DNA from: a virus
Length of the DNA: 41,691 nt
Direction: 5' to 3' (one strand)
Virus record (IMG/VR): IMGVR_UViG_3300021964_000004
Coordinates: 1 to 41,691 of that record
Both the position numbers and the translations under genes were made by a program. Below the pieces are notes generated by a model, which saw only the letters and a program-made list of their open reading frames with translations, had not been told where the DNA came from and searched no databases. Of this stretch, positions 1 to 6,815 are shown in pieces. The number at the start of each line of letters is the position of its first letter. Positions within the stretch are counted from its first letter, which is position 1.

Positions 1-127
1 TCAGGAAGTCTTCTAAGTGGTTGTTTACTACTTCCTGGGCCTCCGTCAGTTCTTTGTCCACCTTGAGGTGTAGCAACTGCAGCAGGCTTATTTGGTTGTC
101 TATATCCGCCTCTTCTACTTTTTGCCA
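1..127. repeat. Left copy of 127-bp terminal overlap (circular closure)
   Basis: Bases 1-127 are identical to 41565-41691. A gene and its operon read continuously across the join, which shows that the sequence closes into a circle. The overlap is exactly 127 bases, a common maximum assembler k-mer size, so it is most likely an assembly overlap and not a biological terminal repeat. It covers the first 127 bases after the second base of the start codon of the 129-aa late gene. Confidence 0.93.
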
Positions 128-128
128 T
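1..128 (-). CDS. 5' part of the 129-aa late gene (rest at the right end)
   Basis: This is the first 128 nt of the minus-strand gene whose remaining part lies at 41303-41564. The ATG is at 126-128. It overlaps the end of the upstream 53-aa gene by 14 nt in another frame, so translation is probably coupled. The encoded start is Gly/Arg/Gln-rich and basic (begins MAKSRRGGYRQPNKP). See the entry at 41303-41691 for the whole protein. It is truncated here only because the circle was cut inside it. Confidence 0.8.
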   Translation of the reverse strand, partial: MAKSRRGGYRQPNKPAAVATPQGGQRTDGGPGSSKQPLRRLP

Positions 129-276
129 AAAAATCCTTTGTAATTAAAATTATTAATCCAGGTTGTGGTTGTATTATCTCTAATACATTTTCAGATAATA
201 TATCTAATTCGTCCACAACTCCGTATTCTTGATACACCATATCCCAAAATTCTGCTTCAACAAAATCTTCATTCAT
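115..276 (-). CDS. Small late protein, 53 aa, between portal and giant protein
   Basis: This is a 53-residue acidic protein of unknown function. I chose the ATG at 274-276 because it lies just after the portal stop (278-280). A longer frame starting at 318 would run back into the portal gene. It has no recognised motif; the C-terminal third is hydrophobic (LIILITKDFY) and could pack against another virion protein. Its stop overlaps the start of the next gene (128) by 14 nt. Its place in the tightly packed late operon suggests a virion or assembly role, which is inference only. Confidence 0.65.
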   Translation of the reverse strand: MNEDFVEAEFWDMVYQEYGVVDELDILSENVLEIIQPQPGLIILITKDFYGKK

Positions 277-277
277 C

Positions 278-2056
278 TTACATACCAAAGGCCTGAGCCA
301 TTGTTGGTGGTCCACCACCCATTTGTTGTTGCATCATTTGTTGTTGTATCAAAGCTTCTTGTTCAGGTGTCATCTGTGGTTCTTCAGGTGTATAGAACTG
401 CTTCATAATTTCTGTAATTTGATTTGGCATTTCATAAATAGCAATTGCAGCCATAGTTGCAGCCATATCACCCTGAGCTGACCTAGCTAATATAGAATCA
501 AACAATACTTGTTCTGCTTTATTTTTACGTATACGTTCTTGTACTTTAGCTATATTTTCTAGTCCATCAATATTATCTTGTAAAGTTTCTACGTCTATAA
601 CACCTGCTTGTAATAATTGCAATCCAGTTACAATTTTCTGTGGTTCATCAAATCCAGCCATAACACCATAGATACGTCTAGTAGTAAAGTCACCACCAAT
701 ATCACCAAGTGGAGAATAGTTTTCAGAGAATGATGCACCATTAAAGAAACCTGCCATAGGTTTTTTATTAATACCTTGTGAGTATGAAAGTACTACATCT
801 AGCTCTAATCTTTTTTCGTCCATTTGTGTAATAGAGTGTTTTATGATTTCTCTATATTCATTAATCATTAATGACATAGTGCTGTTTAATTCTGATAGTC
901 CAGCACCAGTAACAAAACTATTAGGAGATTGGCTATCGTCAGTTACAGGATAACCACCAACCATACGCAATTGTCTTTCAAGTCTATCAACTTGTTGGAA
1001 CAATTGATATGGAATGTTATTCATTGGTTTAGAAACTTGTGTACCAGGAGCTAGATAATTAACCGCAAATCGACCTTTTCTATATTGTCCGGATTCTATC
1101 TCTCCTGATATGTTAGTTTCTGTAAAGACAGAATCTTCCATTGCTATTGCTGACATAATATTTATTTTTGCCATCATAGCCATCAAACCTATAACGTGGT
1201 CATACTGACCTTTAAGTGCATCAAAAGATACACGTTTCATAAATACAAATGGTGGAGTAGATAAAACGTTAGGTATGAAATCTAAAATCATATTACGTTC
1301 TGGGAATACAACGTAAGTACCTCCCATATCGTAATATTCAATAATTCTTACACCAGTGTATGTATTATCTTCCCAAGCTTGTTCTCTAGCATTTTCGTAA
1401 GACATAAACTGTGTTGCAGTTTCTGAAGCTGTATCTGTATCATCTTCATCAGTCTTTAAAATTTCATCAGCAAACTCTGGATAGATTTGTGCAAGTTTAT
1501 ATCTAGGTACTCTACGTACAACAGCCATTTCTCTAGGTTGTTGGTCAGGACCAAAGTTACCTGGAAATGTATCATAAGGGTCACGTAGTTCAGCACTAGG
1601 ATATGCGAAACCATTTTTATCTCGTTTAGTTGTTATTACCCAAGCACAGTAACCATAACCTGGTAACCATCTTGCAGCTTGTTGTAACTGACTTCCTAGA
1701 TTTTGTTTACTATCATAGTTAGTAACAATACGTTCTAATTTTTCTGCACGTACTTTACTTCTAGTTGAATCATTAAAGTTTGGTACATCTACACGTACTT
1801 GAGGTATACCAGATATTTTTTGTGCAAGTCGGTCAATACCTGATTGCAACATGTTAGGAGCTGGTAATAAATCAGCATCAGAGGTTTCCATTGTATTACC
1901 TAACAATGCTTTAATGCCATCTGCACCACCATTAAGAATAGCTTTTATTCTAGCTTTCTGTACTTGACGTTCTTGTACTAATTTGCCAGATGTAAGCTCT
2001 GCAGCGTTTCTAACAATTTCTTTATATTCTTTAGTTCCTAAATTTTCTATTCCCAT
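278..2056 (-). CDS. Portal protein
   Basis: This 592-residue protein follows the terminase directly and overlaps its stop by 10 nt, the usual place for the portal, the dodecameric DNA gate of the capsid. Length and sequence style fit: an N-terminal helical part, conserved-looking Trp/Tyr-rich segments around residues 120-160 (AARWLPGYGYCAWVI), a long helical stem region near 330-420, and a C-terminal Gln/Met-rich tail (from about residue 560) typical of portal crowns and low-complexity ends. I assign it by position plus overall character; no single catalytic motif exists for portals. The next gene begins 1 base after its stop. Confidence 0.85.
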   Translation of the reverse strand: MGIENLGTKEYKEIVRNAAELTSGKLVQERQVQKARIKAILNGGADGIKALLGNTMETSDADLLPAPNMLQSGIDRLAQKISGIPQVRVDVPNFNDSTRSKVRAEKLERIVTNYDSKQNLGSQLQQAARWLPGYGYCAWVITTKRDKNGFAYPSAELRDPYDTFPGNFGPDQQPREMAVVRRVPRYKLAQIYPEFADEILKTDEDDTDTASETATQFMSYENAREQAWEDNTYTGVRIIEYYDMGGTYVVFPERNMILDFIPNVLSTPPFVFMKRVSFDALKGQYDHVIGLMAMMAKINIMSAIAMEDSVFTETNISGEIESGQYRKGRFAVNYLAPGTQVSKPMNNIPYQLFQQVDRLERQLRMVGGYPVTDDSQSPNSFVTGAGLSELNSTMSLMINEYREIIKHSITQMDEKRLELDVVLSYSQGINKKPMAGFFNGASFSENYSPLGDIGGDFTTRRIYGVMAGFDEPQKIVTGLQLLQAGVIDVETLQDNIDGLENIAKVQERIRKNKAEQVLFDSILARSAQGDMAATMAAIAIYEMPNQITEIMKQFYTPEEPQMTPEQEALIQQQMMQQQMGGGPPTMAQAFGM

Positions 2057-3960
2057 GGTGCGTTATTCATATCCGTTAATTTATAATCTCCATAACTAGG
2101 ATTGTAGTCCAACCCTATATCTGCCGCATGCTCTTTTTGCATACGCCTAAAAACCTTCATTGGAAACCAACTAGCCATAACTATATCAGTTTTTTCCTTG
2201 TTTCGTTTAGAAACAGGTTTACCATCAAAGTATAACAGTTGTTGCCTGTATTGTTGTACTTTTGCATTTGACATACCATCACCGACAGGAAGATGTATAC
2301 GTTTATCTTCAAATAGGTCTGCCATTGCACCTACACCATACAGAGGGTCATGTTTGTTTTTACCTGTTAAATGACCTTGTACAGTGATACCAGTACGCAA
2401 TGTAAATTCTTTTATAGCTGCATCTTGACGAATTGCAGTTTGAAATCCGTTTTCTTCTACTATCCAATGTCTACAATCATAATCATGTAACCATTGTGCC
2501 ATTTGGTCTAATGCAGCCCTGATACCACCACCACGTTTGTTTTCTAAATCTACTAAATATAATTCACCTTTGTACTGGTCTATACCCCACAATACCGATG
2601 CTTGGTAGCCACTTGATGCAGGGTCTAGTCCAGCAACTAAATATAAATTTTTGTACATTTGACCCATAACTAAATCAGGTCGCATACATTGGTCAATAAC
2701 ATTCATAGTAAAGATTTGTGTACCTTCTACATATGCCTGGTTAAAATAAACCATTTCAAATGTCTGCCTACCACCTGTAGATTCAGCAGAATGCAACCTA
2801 GACATTAACCATTTAAAAGAACGTTTGGTAGGCCATAACATACACTCAACGTGTTCTTCTTCTGAATGTTCTGGTATTTCACAATCAAGTTTGTGTGCAG
2901 TTTCTACTATGCTTGTAAAGTTATCTGATTCAAGCAAGTGGTTATATAAATCATCAGGATGTTGACGTGAACCAATTACAACTACAGCTGTATGTTCCTC
3001 TTTACGACTTGATAGTGTAGTAGTCCACCATTGTCTTGTACTTTCTCTAGCACCAGGTTGTTGTGTAGTTTGATGGTCCTCAATGTCGTCTGCAATTATT
3101 ATGTCACAGTCACGTGATAGAATTTTACCACCTTTACCTACAGCTACCATAGTTGGAGATTTAATACCTGCAACTGTTCTAGTACCTACAGTAAATTGAT
3201 TTTGTGACCAGTTTTTACCTGACCTGTTATCTGGTTTAAAGTTTTGTCCAGGAGGACAGTATGCTTCTCGTAACTCTTCGTTTGTATCTAGTACATCAAG
3301 TACAGCAGATAACGCATTCTTTGCAATATCTTCATTACCACCTACCCACATAATACGTACATTGGGGTTACGGCATATCTGATATACAGCAAAGTGTATA
3401 AGAAGTTCTGTTTTACCGTGTCGTGGGGGTGACAGTATTAATAATTCTTTACCTTCTTCTATAGATTCAATAATGTTATTTATCCAATTAGTATGAAAAA
3501 GCGCGGTTTCATATTTCTTACCTAGTTCGGTACGAAAGTATTTATCGCGGAAGCTTGAAAAATTTTCTAATGCAGCTTTGGCATCTTCGGATAACTCCCA
3601 ATCTTCAGCTGCTACTGAGTTACGTAAGTCAATCTTGTAGGCAGCGAGCATACGACTGACAGTAGCCGATGTGCAACCAAGGAGGGAAGCTGCCTCAGCT
3701 ACTGCCATGTCGCCAGTTGCAACTGTTTCAGCTATACCTTCGCTTACGAAAGCTTGGTAATACTGCCCTCTTCTGACGCTAGCGTAGTCGCCCTCGTCAG
3801 ACTTACGTTCTATATTAATCGGTTTTGCATCAATTTTCTTGTTGTATCTATTAGCTGCTGCCCAGACACGTTTAGAACACTTAGGGGAACAAAATTTCTT
3901 TTGTTTACCAGTTAATCGCTTCTTGCAACTTGGTGCATGACATACCACATAATTTGGCAT
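2047..3960 (-). CDS. terL: Terminase large subunit with N-terminal zinc finger and HTH
   Basis: This is the DNA-packaging motor and nuclease, 637 aa. The ATPase part shows a Walker A (SPPRHGKTE, about 177-185) and a Walker B (IIIADDIED, about 287-295). The RNase H-like nuclease part shows acidic residues at D446 (GLDPASSG), E502/E503 (WIVEENG) and D592 (TDIVMASW). The N-terminus is unusual: four cysteines (C7, C12, C24, C28) look like a zinc finger, followed by a helix-turn-helix candidate at about 82-110 (VAEAASLLGCTSATVSRML). No separate small terminase gene is apparent, so this N-terminus may supply DNA recognition (inference). An AAGGAAG ribosome site precedes the ATG, and this is the first gene of the late operon. 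Confidence 0.95.
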   Translation of the reverse strand: MPNYVVCHAPSCKKRLTGKQKKFCSPKCSKRVWAAANRYNKKIDAKPINIERKSDEGDYASVRRGQYYQAFVSEGIAETVATGDMAVAEAASLLGCTSATVSRMLAAYKIDLRNSVAAEDWELSEDAKAALENFSSFRDKYFRTELGKKYETALFHTNWINNIIESIEEGKELLILSPPRHGKTELLIHFAVYQICRNPNVRIMWVGGNEDIAKNALSAVLDVLDTNEELREAYCPPGQNFKPDNRSGKNWSQNQFTVGTRTVAGIKSPTMVAVGKGGKILSRDCDIIIADDIEDHQTTQQPGARESTRQWWTTTLSSRKEEHTAVVVIGSRQHPDDLYNHLLESDNFTSIVETAHKLDCEIPEHSEEEHVECMLWPTKRSFKWLMSRLHSAESTGGRQTFEMVYFNQAYVEGTQIFTMNVIDQCMRPDLVMGQMYKNLYLVAGLDPASSGYQASVLWGIDQYKGELYLVDLENKRGGGIRAALDQMAQWLHDYDCRHWIVEENGFQTAIRQDAAIKEFTLRTGITVQGHLTGKNKHDPLYGVGAMADLFEDKRIHLPVGDGMSNAKVQQYRQQLLYFDGKPVSKRNKEKTDIVMASWFPMKVFRRMQKEHAADIGLDYNPSYGDYKLTDMNNAPWE

Positions 3961-3996
3961 AAATTCTACTTCCTTGTAGATTGTTGTATAGATTGA

Positions 3997-4025
3997 ATTA
4001 TATGCTATAGTTCAGTTAAATACAA
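3997..4025 (-). promoter_or_regulatory. Late promoter candidate
   Basis: On the minus strand a perfect -10 hexamer TATAAT (3997-4002) has TTGTAT (4020-4025) as -35 at 17-bp spacing. The start would be near 3990, giving a leader of about 30 nt before the terminase ATG. This is a sigma-70-like candidate that would drive the whole late operon. The -35 matches the consensus only in TTG. Confidence 0.55.
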
Positions 4026-4027
4026 AC

Positions 4028-4148
4028 ACTTAAAACAAGTATTTTGTTACAGGTAAAGCGGTGACCGGGACATCAAAAGCTGCTGACAGGTAAAACTGTA
4101 CACTAGAAAGACAAAGGCAGTACCCAAGGACTGAAGAAAAGTTTAAGT
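4028..4148. ncRNA. Possible structured RNA in the control region
   Basis: ACTTAAA (4028-4034) can pair with TTTAAGT (4142-4148) and enclose several small hairpins: ACAA/TTGT (4035-4047), CGG/CCG (4059-4067), ACAG/CTGT (4086-4099) and CAGT/ACTG (4118-4133). The stretch is richer in G and C than its surroundings. The individual helices are short, so this is a weaker case than the other islands. The transcribed strand is unknown. Confidence 0.3.
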
Positions 4149-4271
4149 TAGACTACCCTCCCCCATATGCCCGCTCATGCACAAAAAGACTATAGACATT
4201 GGGGTTTTACTGTAGTACAGAATTACCAACATATTTTCTTAGACTTACGTACAATATGTAAAGGACTCAGA

Positions 4272-4300
4272 TTGACATATGTAAGTCAAACAGATATGTA
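4272..4300 (+). promoter_or_regulatory. Early promoter candidate
   Basis: A perfect -35 hexamer TTGACA (4272-4277) is followed after 17 bp by TATGTA (4295-4300), a weak -10. It points into the early block and lies upstream of two hairpins in the 5' leader. This is the best plus-strand sigma-70-like match I see in the control region. Confidence 0.45.
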
Positions 4301-4307
4301 GAAACAA

Positions 4308-4336
4308 TAAATATATTATCCTTCGGAATATATTTA
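4308..4336 (+). other. Leader hairpin with loop ATCCTTCGG
   Basis: A 10-bp perfect stem (TAAATATATT with AATATATTTA) holds the 9-nt loop ATCCTTCGG (4318-4326). The loop is nearly the same as in the hairpins at 4447-4475 and 4655-4691, although the stems differ. It lies in the untranslated leader of the early transcript. Confidence 0.6.
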
Positions 4337-4446
4337 CTGTCTACACATACTGTATACAGTATACTGTATAAATATACTTAGGAAATAAGTACATTTGAAA
4401 TTAAATACAGGGGTATGTCGGTTTAATATATTCCCTTACAGTAATA

Positions 4447-4475
4447 TGAATTATATATCCTTCGAATATAATTCA
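4447..4475 (+). other. Leader hairpin with loop ATCCTTCGA
   Basis: A 10-bp perfect stem (GAATTATAT with ATATAATTC plus one closing pair) holds the 9-nt loop ATCCTTCGA (4457-4465). It lies just upstream of the ribosome site AGAAAGG of the first early gene. It has the same stem length and loop as 4308-4336 with an unrelated stem sequence, which suggests selection on structure and loop. Confidence 0.6.
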
Positions 4476-4494
4476 ATTACAGAAAGGAAACATT

Positions 4495-4635
4495 ATGAAT
4501 TGTTTTGTATGTGAAAGTTATACTGAACCACAGTTAACAACTACTAATAAATATACTGATGAAACTGTATCAGTATGCCAATCTTGTGCCTATGAGTTAG
4601 GTACATATAACCTAGCGAAGCGTTTAGGTTATTGA
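4495..4635 (+). CDS. Small zinc-ribbon protein, 46 aa
   Basis: This first gene of the early block starts at ATG 4495 after AGAAAGG. It has two CxxC pairs (CFVC near residues 3-6 and CQSC near 29-32), the arrangement of a one-zinc ribbon. Such mini-proteins usually bind nucleic acid or a host protein, but no specific function can be read. Hairpins flank it on both sides (4447-4475 and 4655-4691). Confidence 0.75.
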   Translation: MNCFVCESYTEPQLTTTNKYTDETVSVCQSCAYELGTYNLAKRLGY

Positions 4636-4654
4636 TAAGTTCTGTACTTATCAT

Positions 4655-4691
4655 ACAGTATTCTGTAAATCCATCGATTACAGAATACTGT
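4655..4691 (+). other. Intergenic hairpin with loop ATCCATCGA
   Basis: A perfect 14-bp stem (ACAGTATTCTGTAA with TTACAGAATACTGT) holds the 9-nt loop ATCCATCGA (4669-4677). An outer helix (TACTTA near 4645 with TAAGTA after 4691) extends it across an internal loop. No T-run follows, so it is not an ordinary terminator. It sits between two small genes and ends about 20 nt before the next ribosome site. Confidence 0.7.
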
Positions 4692-4725
4692 AAGTAAGTA
4701 TAGTTATATAAAGAAAGGATTGATT

Positions 4726-4977
4726 ATGTCAAATTATAACTGGACTAAACCTAAAGTATGTAAATATTGTAAGTACAATATTGTACATAAAGGCGAAACC
4801 TACTGGAAAGCTGGTACAAAGCGAGATAGTCAGGGAGAGCTTATACGCTATCCACTTAACTTACACTACCAATGTGGTGTTGAGTTATATAACAAAGGCG
4901 AAAACCTTTGGGAATGGAGCAAGCGTGACTTAAATGGTAATTCTATAAAACAACTTGCTTTAAGTATATTTAAGTAA
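4726..4977 (+). CDS. Small Cys-rich early protein, 83 aa
   Basis: I chose the ATG at 4726 because AAAGAAAGG ends 7-8 nt upstream; a TTG two codons earlier is less likely. It is basic and carries CKYCKY near the N-terminus and HYQC near residue 50, so a zinc site is likely. It also has a Trp/Lys-rich C-terminal half. I recognise no family. Its stop abuts the hairpin at 4978-5018. Confidence 0.75.
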   Translation: MSNYNWTKPKVCKYCKYNIVHKGETYWKAGTKRDSQGELIRYPLNLHYQCGVELYNKGENLWEWSKRDLNGNSIKQLALSIFK

Positions 4978-5018
4978 ATATCATCTAGTACTGTACCAGT
5001 GACAGTACTAGTTGATAT
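4978..5018 (+). other. Intergenic hairpin with loop ACCAGTG
   Basis: There are six base pairs (ATATCA/TGATAT), a T·T mismatch, then ten base pairs (CTAGTACTGT/ACAGTACTAG) closing the 7-nt loop ACCAGTG (4995-5001). It starts directly after the previous stop codon and is followed by AAAAGAAAGG and the next ATG. It belongs to the RCYNNTG-loop family described in the findings. Confidence 0.75.
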
Positions 5019-5039
5019 ATATTAAAAGAAAGGAATGCT

Positions 5040-5165
5040 ATGAAAAAGAAATTAGCTAACTATATTATGTCCAAAGAAAATGGCATAGTCGCAAGACTTG
5101 CATTTAAATTTGGACTGCACGATAAGTGCTACATAAATCAACGTATGGAATGTTGGTGTTGGTAA
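5040..5165 (+). CDS. Small early protein, 41 aa
   Basis: The ATG at 5040 follows AAAGAAAGG at good spacing. It is a lysine-rich 41-aa protein ending in CWCW, with one further Cys near residue 31. It is too short for family assignment. The stop and the next start overlap as TAATG, so the following gene is translationally coupled. Confidence 0.6.
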   Translation: MKKKLANYIMSKENGIVARLAFKFGLHDKCYINQRMECWCW

Positions 5166-5248
5166 TGCACGTATGTAATTATGAATTAACTTATTGGAAC
5201 GAGTACAGATGTACAAGTTGTAATACAAAACAAAATCAAGAAGAATAA
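5165..5248 (+). CDS. Mini zinc-binding protein, 27 aa
   Basis: It starts on the ATG overlapping the previous stop (TAATG). Its 27 residues include three cysteines plus a histidine (HVC near the start, CTSC in the middle), enough for one zinc site, and an acidic/Gln end. It is very small, but the coupled start and the same Cys pattern as its neighbours support it. A hairpin follows 3 nt after the stop. Confidence 0.45.
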   Translation: MHVCNYELTYWNEYRCTSCNTKQNQEE

Positions 5249-5250
5249 TG

Positions 5251-5295
5251 TATATATCACTCTGTCAGTACTCGTGACTGACAGACTGATGTATA
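5251..5295 (+). other. Intergenic hairpin with loop ACTCGTG
   Basis: An outer 9-bp helix (TATATATCA with TGATGTATA, one G·U), a C·C mismatch, and an inner 9-bp helix (TCTGTCAGT/ACTGACAGA) close the 7-nt loop ACTCGTG (5270-5276). It is followed by AAAAGAAAGG and an ATG. The stem is almost identical to that at 5574-5618, but the loop differs. Confidence 0.75.
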
Positions 5296-5313
5296 TTAAA
5301 AGAAAGGAATACT

Positions 5314-5571
5314 ATGAATAATTGTATGAAATGTGATAAACAAAGTCATTATATGATAGATATATATAATCAAAATGACTTTCCAACAAACTTATGCAAT
5401 AGACATAAAAGCTTTAAACCTAATAAAGCGATAGTATGGTTAGACCATAAATGGCACATACATTATAAGTTTCCAAAAACTTATATGCGAGTGCATAACA
5501 TATCCTATAAAGAAGCGAAGCTTAAATATTATAGGTTAAAGTATTGGCAACAAAAAACATTAAATTGGTAA
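5314..5571 (+). CDS. Small Cys/His-rich early protein, 85 aa
   Basis: It starts at an ATG after AAAAGAAAGG. It has CMKC near residues 4-7 and CNRH near 28-31, a likely zinc-ribbon N-terminus, followed by a basic, aromatic-rich C-terminal part (many Tyr, Trp, Lys). Unknown family; nucleic-acid binding is a reasonable guess. It is flanked on both sides by hairpins with the same stem. Confidence 0.72.
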   Translation: MNNCMKCDKQSHYMIDIYNQNDFPTNLCNRHKSFKPNKAIVWLDHKWHIHYKFPKTYMRVHNISYKEAKLKYYRLKYWQQKTLNW

Positions 5572-5573
5572 TG

Positions 5574-5618
5574 TATATATCACTCTGTCAGTGCCAATGA
5601 CTGACAGACTGATATGTA
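5574..5618 (+). other. Intergenic hairpin with loop GCCAATG
   Basis: An outer 9-bp helix, a C·C mismatch (5583/5609) and the inner 9-bp helix TCTGTCAGT/ACTGACAGA close the loop GCCAATG (5593-5599). It lies 2 nt after the previous stop. The stem matches that of 5251-5295 almost base for base, so one is probably a copy of the other with a changed loop. Confidence 0.75.
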
Positions 5619-5672
5619 TATAAAATATATATATATATCGTTGCTATTAAGAATATTATGAAAGGAGTACTA

Positions 5673-5957
5673 ATGGCAAGTAAGTTAAACTATGAAATGG
5701 TATGTGGTATCACTGGTGAACAAATCACTGAGTGGAAAGACGTAACATTTATTACAACATATATCAAAGGGGAAAAGGTAACTATCCCATTGCATATAAA
5801 TAAATGGGCATTATTGGAACTACATAATGCAAGTCCTACATCTAAGAAATCACGTGAAGAAGCAAACAAATCAGAAGCTGAAAGCGTGTCAGAAGACGTA
5901 GCTGTTGAGGACGCAGTCCTTGATGTCGAAGTTATGGAAGAAGTAGCACCCTACTAA
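5673..5957 (+). CDS. Early protein with acidic tail, 94 aa
   Basis: I chose the ATG at 5673, which follows AAAGGAG by a normal spacing; an in-frame ATG at 5658 would place that ribosome site inside the gene. The first 60 residues form a mixed domain (CGITGE near residue 11, WKDVTFITTY), and the last 40 are strongly acidic (Glu/Asp/Val). An acidic tail of this kind can mimic DNA, but nothing here proves that. Unknown family. Confidence 0.7.
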   Translation: MASKLNYEMVCGITGEQITEWKDVTFITTYIKGEKVTIPLHINKWALLELHNASPTSKKSREEANKSEAESVSEDVAVEDAVLDVEVMEEVAPY

Positions 5958-5959
5958 TT

Positions 5960-6006
5960 TGTAGCTTCTTAGAGCGTGTTAGAAATAGCACGCTTTATAG
6001 AAGTTA
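5960..6006 (+). other. Intergenic hairpin, two-tier stem
   Basis: Inner helix AGCGTG/CACGCT and outer helix AGCTTCT/AGAAGTT (one G·U) are separated by an internal loop. The loop (TTAGAAATAG) does not match the two conserved loop families. It has the same two-tier architecture and position, between a stop codon and the next ribosome site, as its neighbours. Confidence 0.5.
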
Positions 6007-6052
6007 TATATATAGCTTCTGTATAATAGATAAAAGAAAGGGGATATCTACA

Positions 6053-6256
6053 ATGGATATTGTCAAAATAAAACAGGCACTAGAAACATTAGAGCCATTA
6101 ATAAATACAACTGATTATGAAATATTAAGACGCCAAGTAGGACAAGGTGTCATATTGTTTCATGAAAATAAATCAGAAGATAACTATAGGGCAGATTTAA
6201 TGGCATTAGGTATCGATATGAAACTTGATGTAGAAGTTTTTGATGCTCCATTTTAA
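6053..6256 (+). CDS. Small early protein, 67 aa
   Basis: It has an ATG after AAAGAAAGGGG with a rather long spacing. It is a helical, acidic protein with no cysteines or recognised motif; the start MDIVKIKQALETLEPLI is predicted helical by eye. It lies between two intergenic hairpins in the early operon. Unknown function. Confidence 0.68.
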   Translation: MDIVKIKQALETLEPLINTTDYEILRRQVGQGVILFHENKSEDNYRADLMALGIDMKLDVEVFDAPF

Positions 6257-6265
6257 GTAAAAGTA

Positions 6266-6319
6266 CGTATATATTACAGTCTGTTGTCTGTACTTATGAC
6301 AGACAACAGTCTGTATACG
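6266..6319 (+). other. Intergenic hairpin with loop ACTTATG
   Basis: An 11-bp inner stem (CTGTTGTCTGT/ACAGACAACAG) closes the 7-nt loop ACTTATG (6292-6298). Below it are a T·T mismatch, a 5-bp helix and a further CGTA/TACG helix. CGAAAGGG and the ATG of the next gene follow directly. It is a member of the RCYNNTG-loop family. Confidence 0.72.
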
Positions 6320-6329
6320 AAAGGGAATT

Positions 6330-6530
6330 ATGGATACAGAAGATAAATTAAAAGAACTATCTAAAGAACAATTAATAAATATTATTAACTGGACACGAAG
6401 AGATTTATATAATGCTGCTATCAATACAGAATTAAATTCATTTGTTCGTGGCTGGTGTCGTATGTTAAAAGAAGCTATTGAATATCAAGTTACAAAAGCT
6501 TTTAATACATTAGTTAAGGAAGAAGAATGA
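6330..6530 (+). CDS. Small early helical protein, 66 aa
   Basis: It has an ATG after CGAAAGGG. It is helical, with alternating Lys/Glu and LSKEQLINIINWTRRDLYNAA-type amphipathic segments. No family is recognised. Its stop overlaps the next start as ATGA, so the two are probably translated together. Confidence 0.68.
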   Translation: MDTEDKLKELSKEQLINIINWTRRDLYNAAINTELNSFVRGWCRMLKEAIEYQVTKAFNTLVKEEE

Positions 6531-6667
6531 CTGAAGTAGAAATCATACAACAATTATGGGAATGTTTACGCAGAGGTTATTCATATAGTGAAGCACAGCT
6601 TCATATGAAAGCTTTTGGAGAAGGTAAAAATACAATTAAAAAAGTAGTAGTGATAGATGATGAGTAA
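6527..6667 (+). CDS. Small early protein, 46 aa
   Basis: The start overlaps the previous stop (ATGA). Its 46 residues include a short helix-turn-helix-like stretch (LRRGYSYSEAQLHMKAFG) followed by a basic and then acidic end. This could be a single DNA-binding hairpin, but it is too short to be sure. Its end overlaps the next gene by about 8 nt. Confidence 0.55.
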   Translation: MTEVEIIQQLWECLRRGYSYSEAQLHMKAFGEGKNTIKKVVVIDDE

Positions 6668-6815
6668 CTATTGTACAAATTATGAAGAATGTCGTAACGT
6701 AATTACAAACAAGGGACATAATGGACTGCCATTATTTGATGGCAGAGTATGTGATGATTGTAATACACTCGTTATTAATCGTAGATTATATTTATTAGAA
6801 AGGTCATTACGATGA
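6660..6815 (+). CDS. Small zinc-binding early protein, 51 aa
   Basis: There are two adjacent in-frame ATGs (6657 and 6660); I list the second. It overlaps the previous gene and contains two Cys pairs (residues 5 and 11, then CDDC near 33), a probable zinc ribbon, followed by a basic helix at the end (INRRLYLLERSLR). Its stop overlaps the next start (ATGA). Confidence 0.6.
   Translation: MSNYCTNYEECRNVITNKGHNGLPLFDGRVCDDCNTLVINRRLYLLERSLR

Larger units (their letters stand above)
3961..4494. other. Divergent noncoding control region
   Basis: These 534 bases without a convincing gene separate the late (minus) and early (plus) blocks. They contain a good late promoter candidate (3997-4025), an early promoter candidate (4272-4300), a possible structured RNA (4028-4148), a palindrome (TACTGTATACAGTA, about 4348-4361) and two related hairpins (4308-4336 and 4447-4475). 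A C-rich tract lies near 4156-4164. It is a natural candidate for the origin or packaging site because it lies next to the terminase gene, but I see no DnaA boxes or iteron array to prove that. Confidence 0.75.

Noticed and set aside
1-127. True direct terminal repeat of a T7-like phage
   Set aside because: The repeat lies inside a coding gene in the middle of the late operon and has the exact length of a standard assembly k-mer; no special site flanks it.
4167-4301. A 44-codon open frame starting MPAHAQKDYRHW in the control region
   Set aside because: No ribosome site precedes it (a C-rich tract does), it runs through the best early -35 hexamer, and it shows no neighbour-like coupling.
4348-4361. 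Palindrome TACTGTATACAGTA as a repressor operator
   Set aside because: No matching second copy or repressor gene was found and palindromes are frequent in this AT-rich DNA; kept only as part of the control region.
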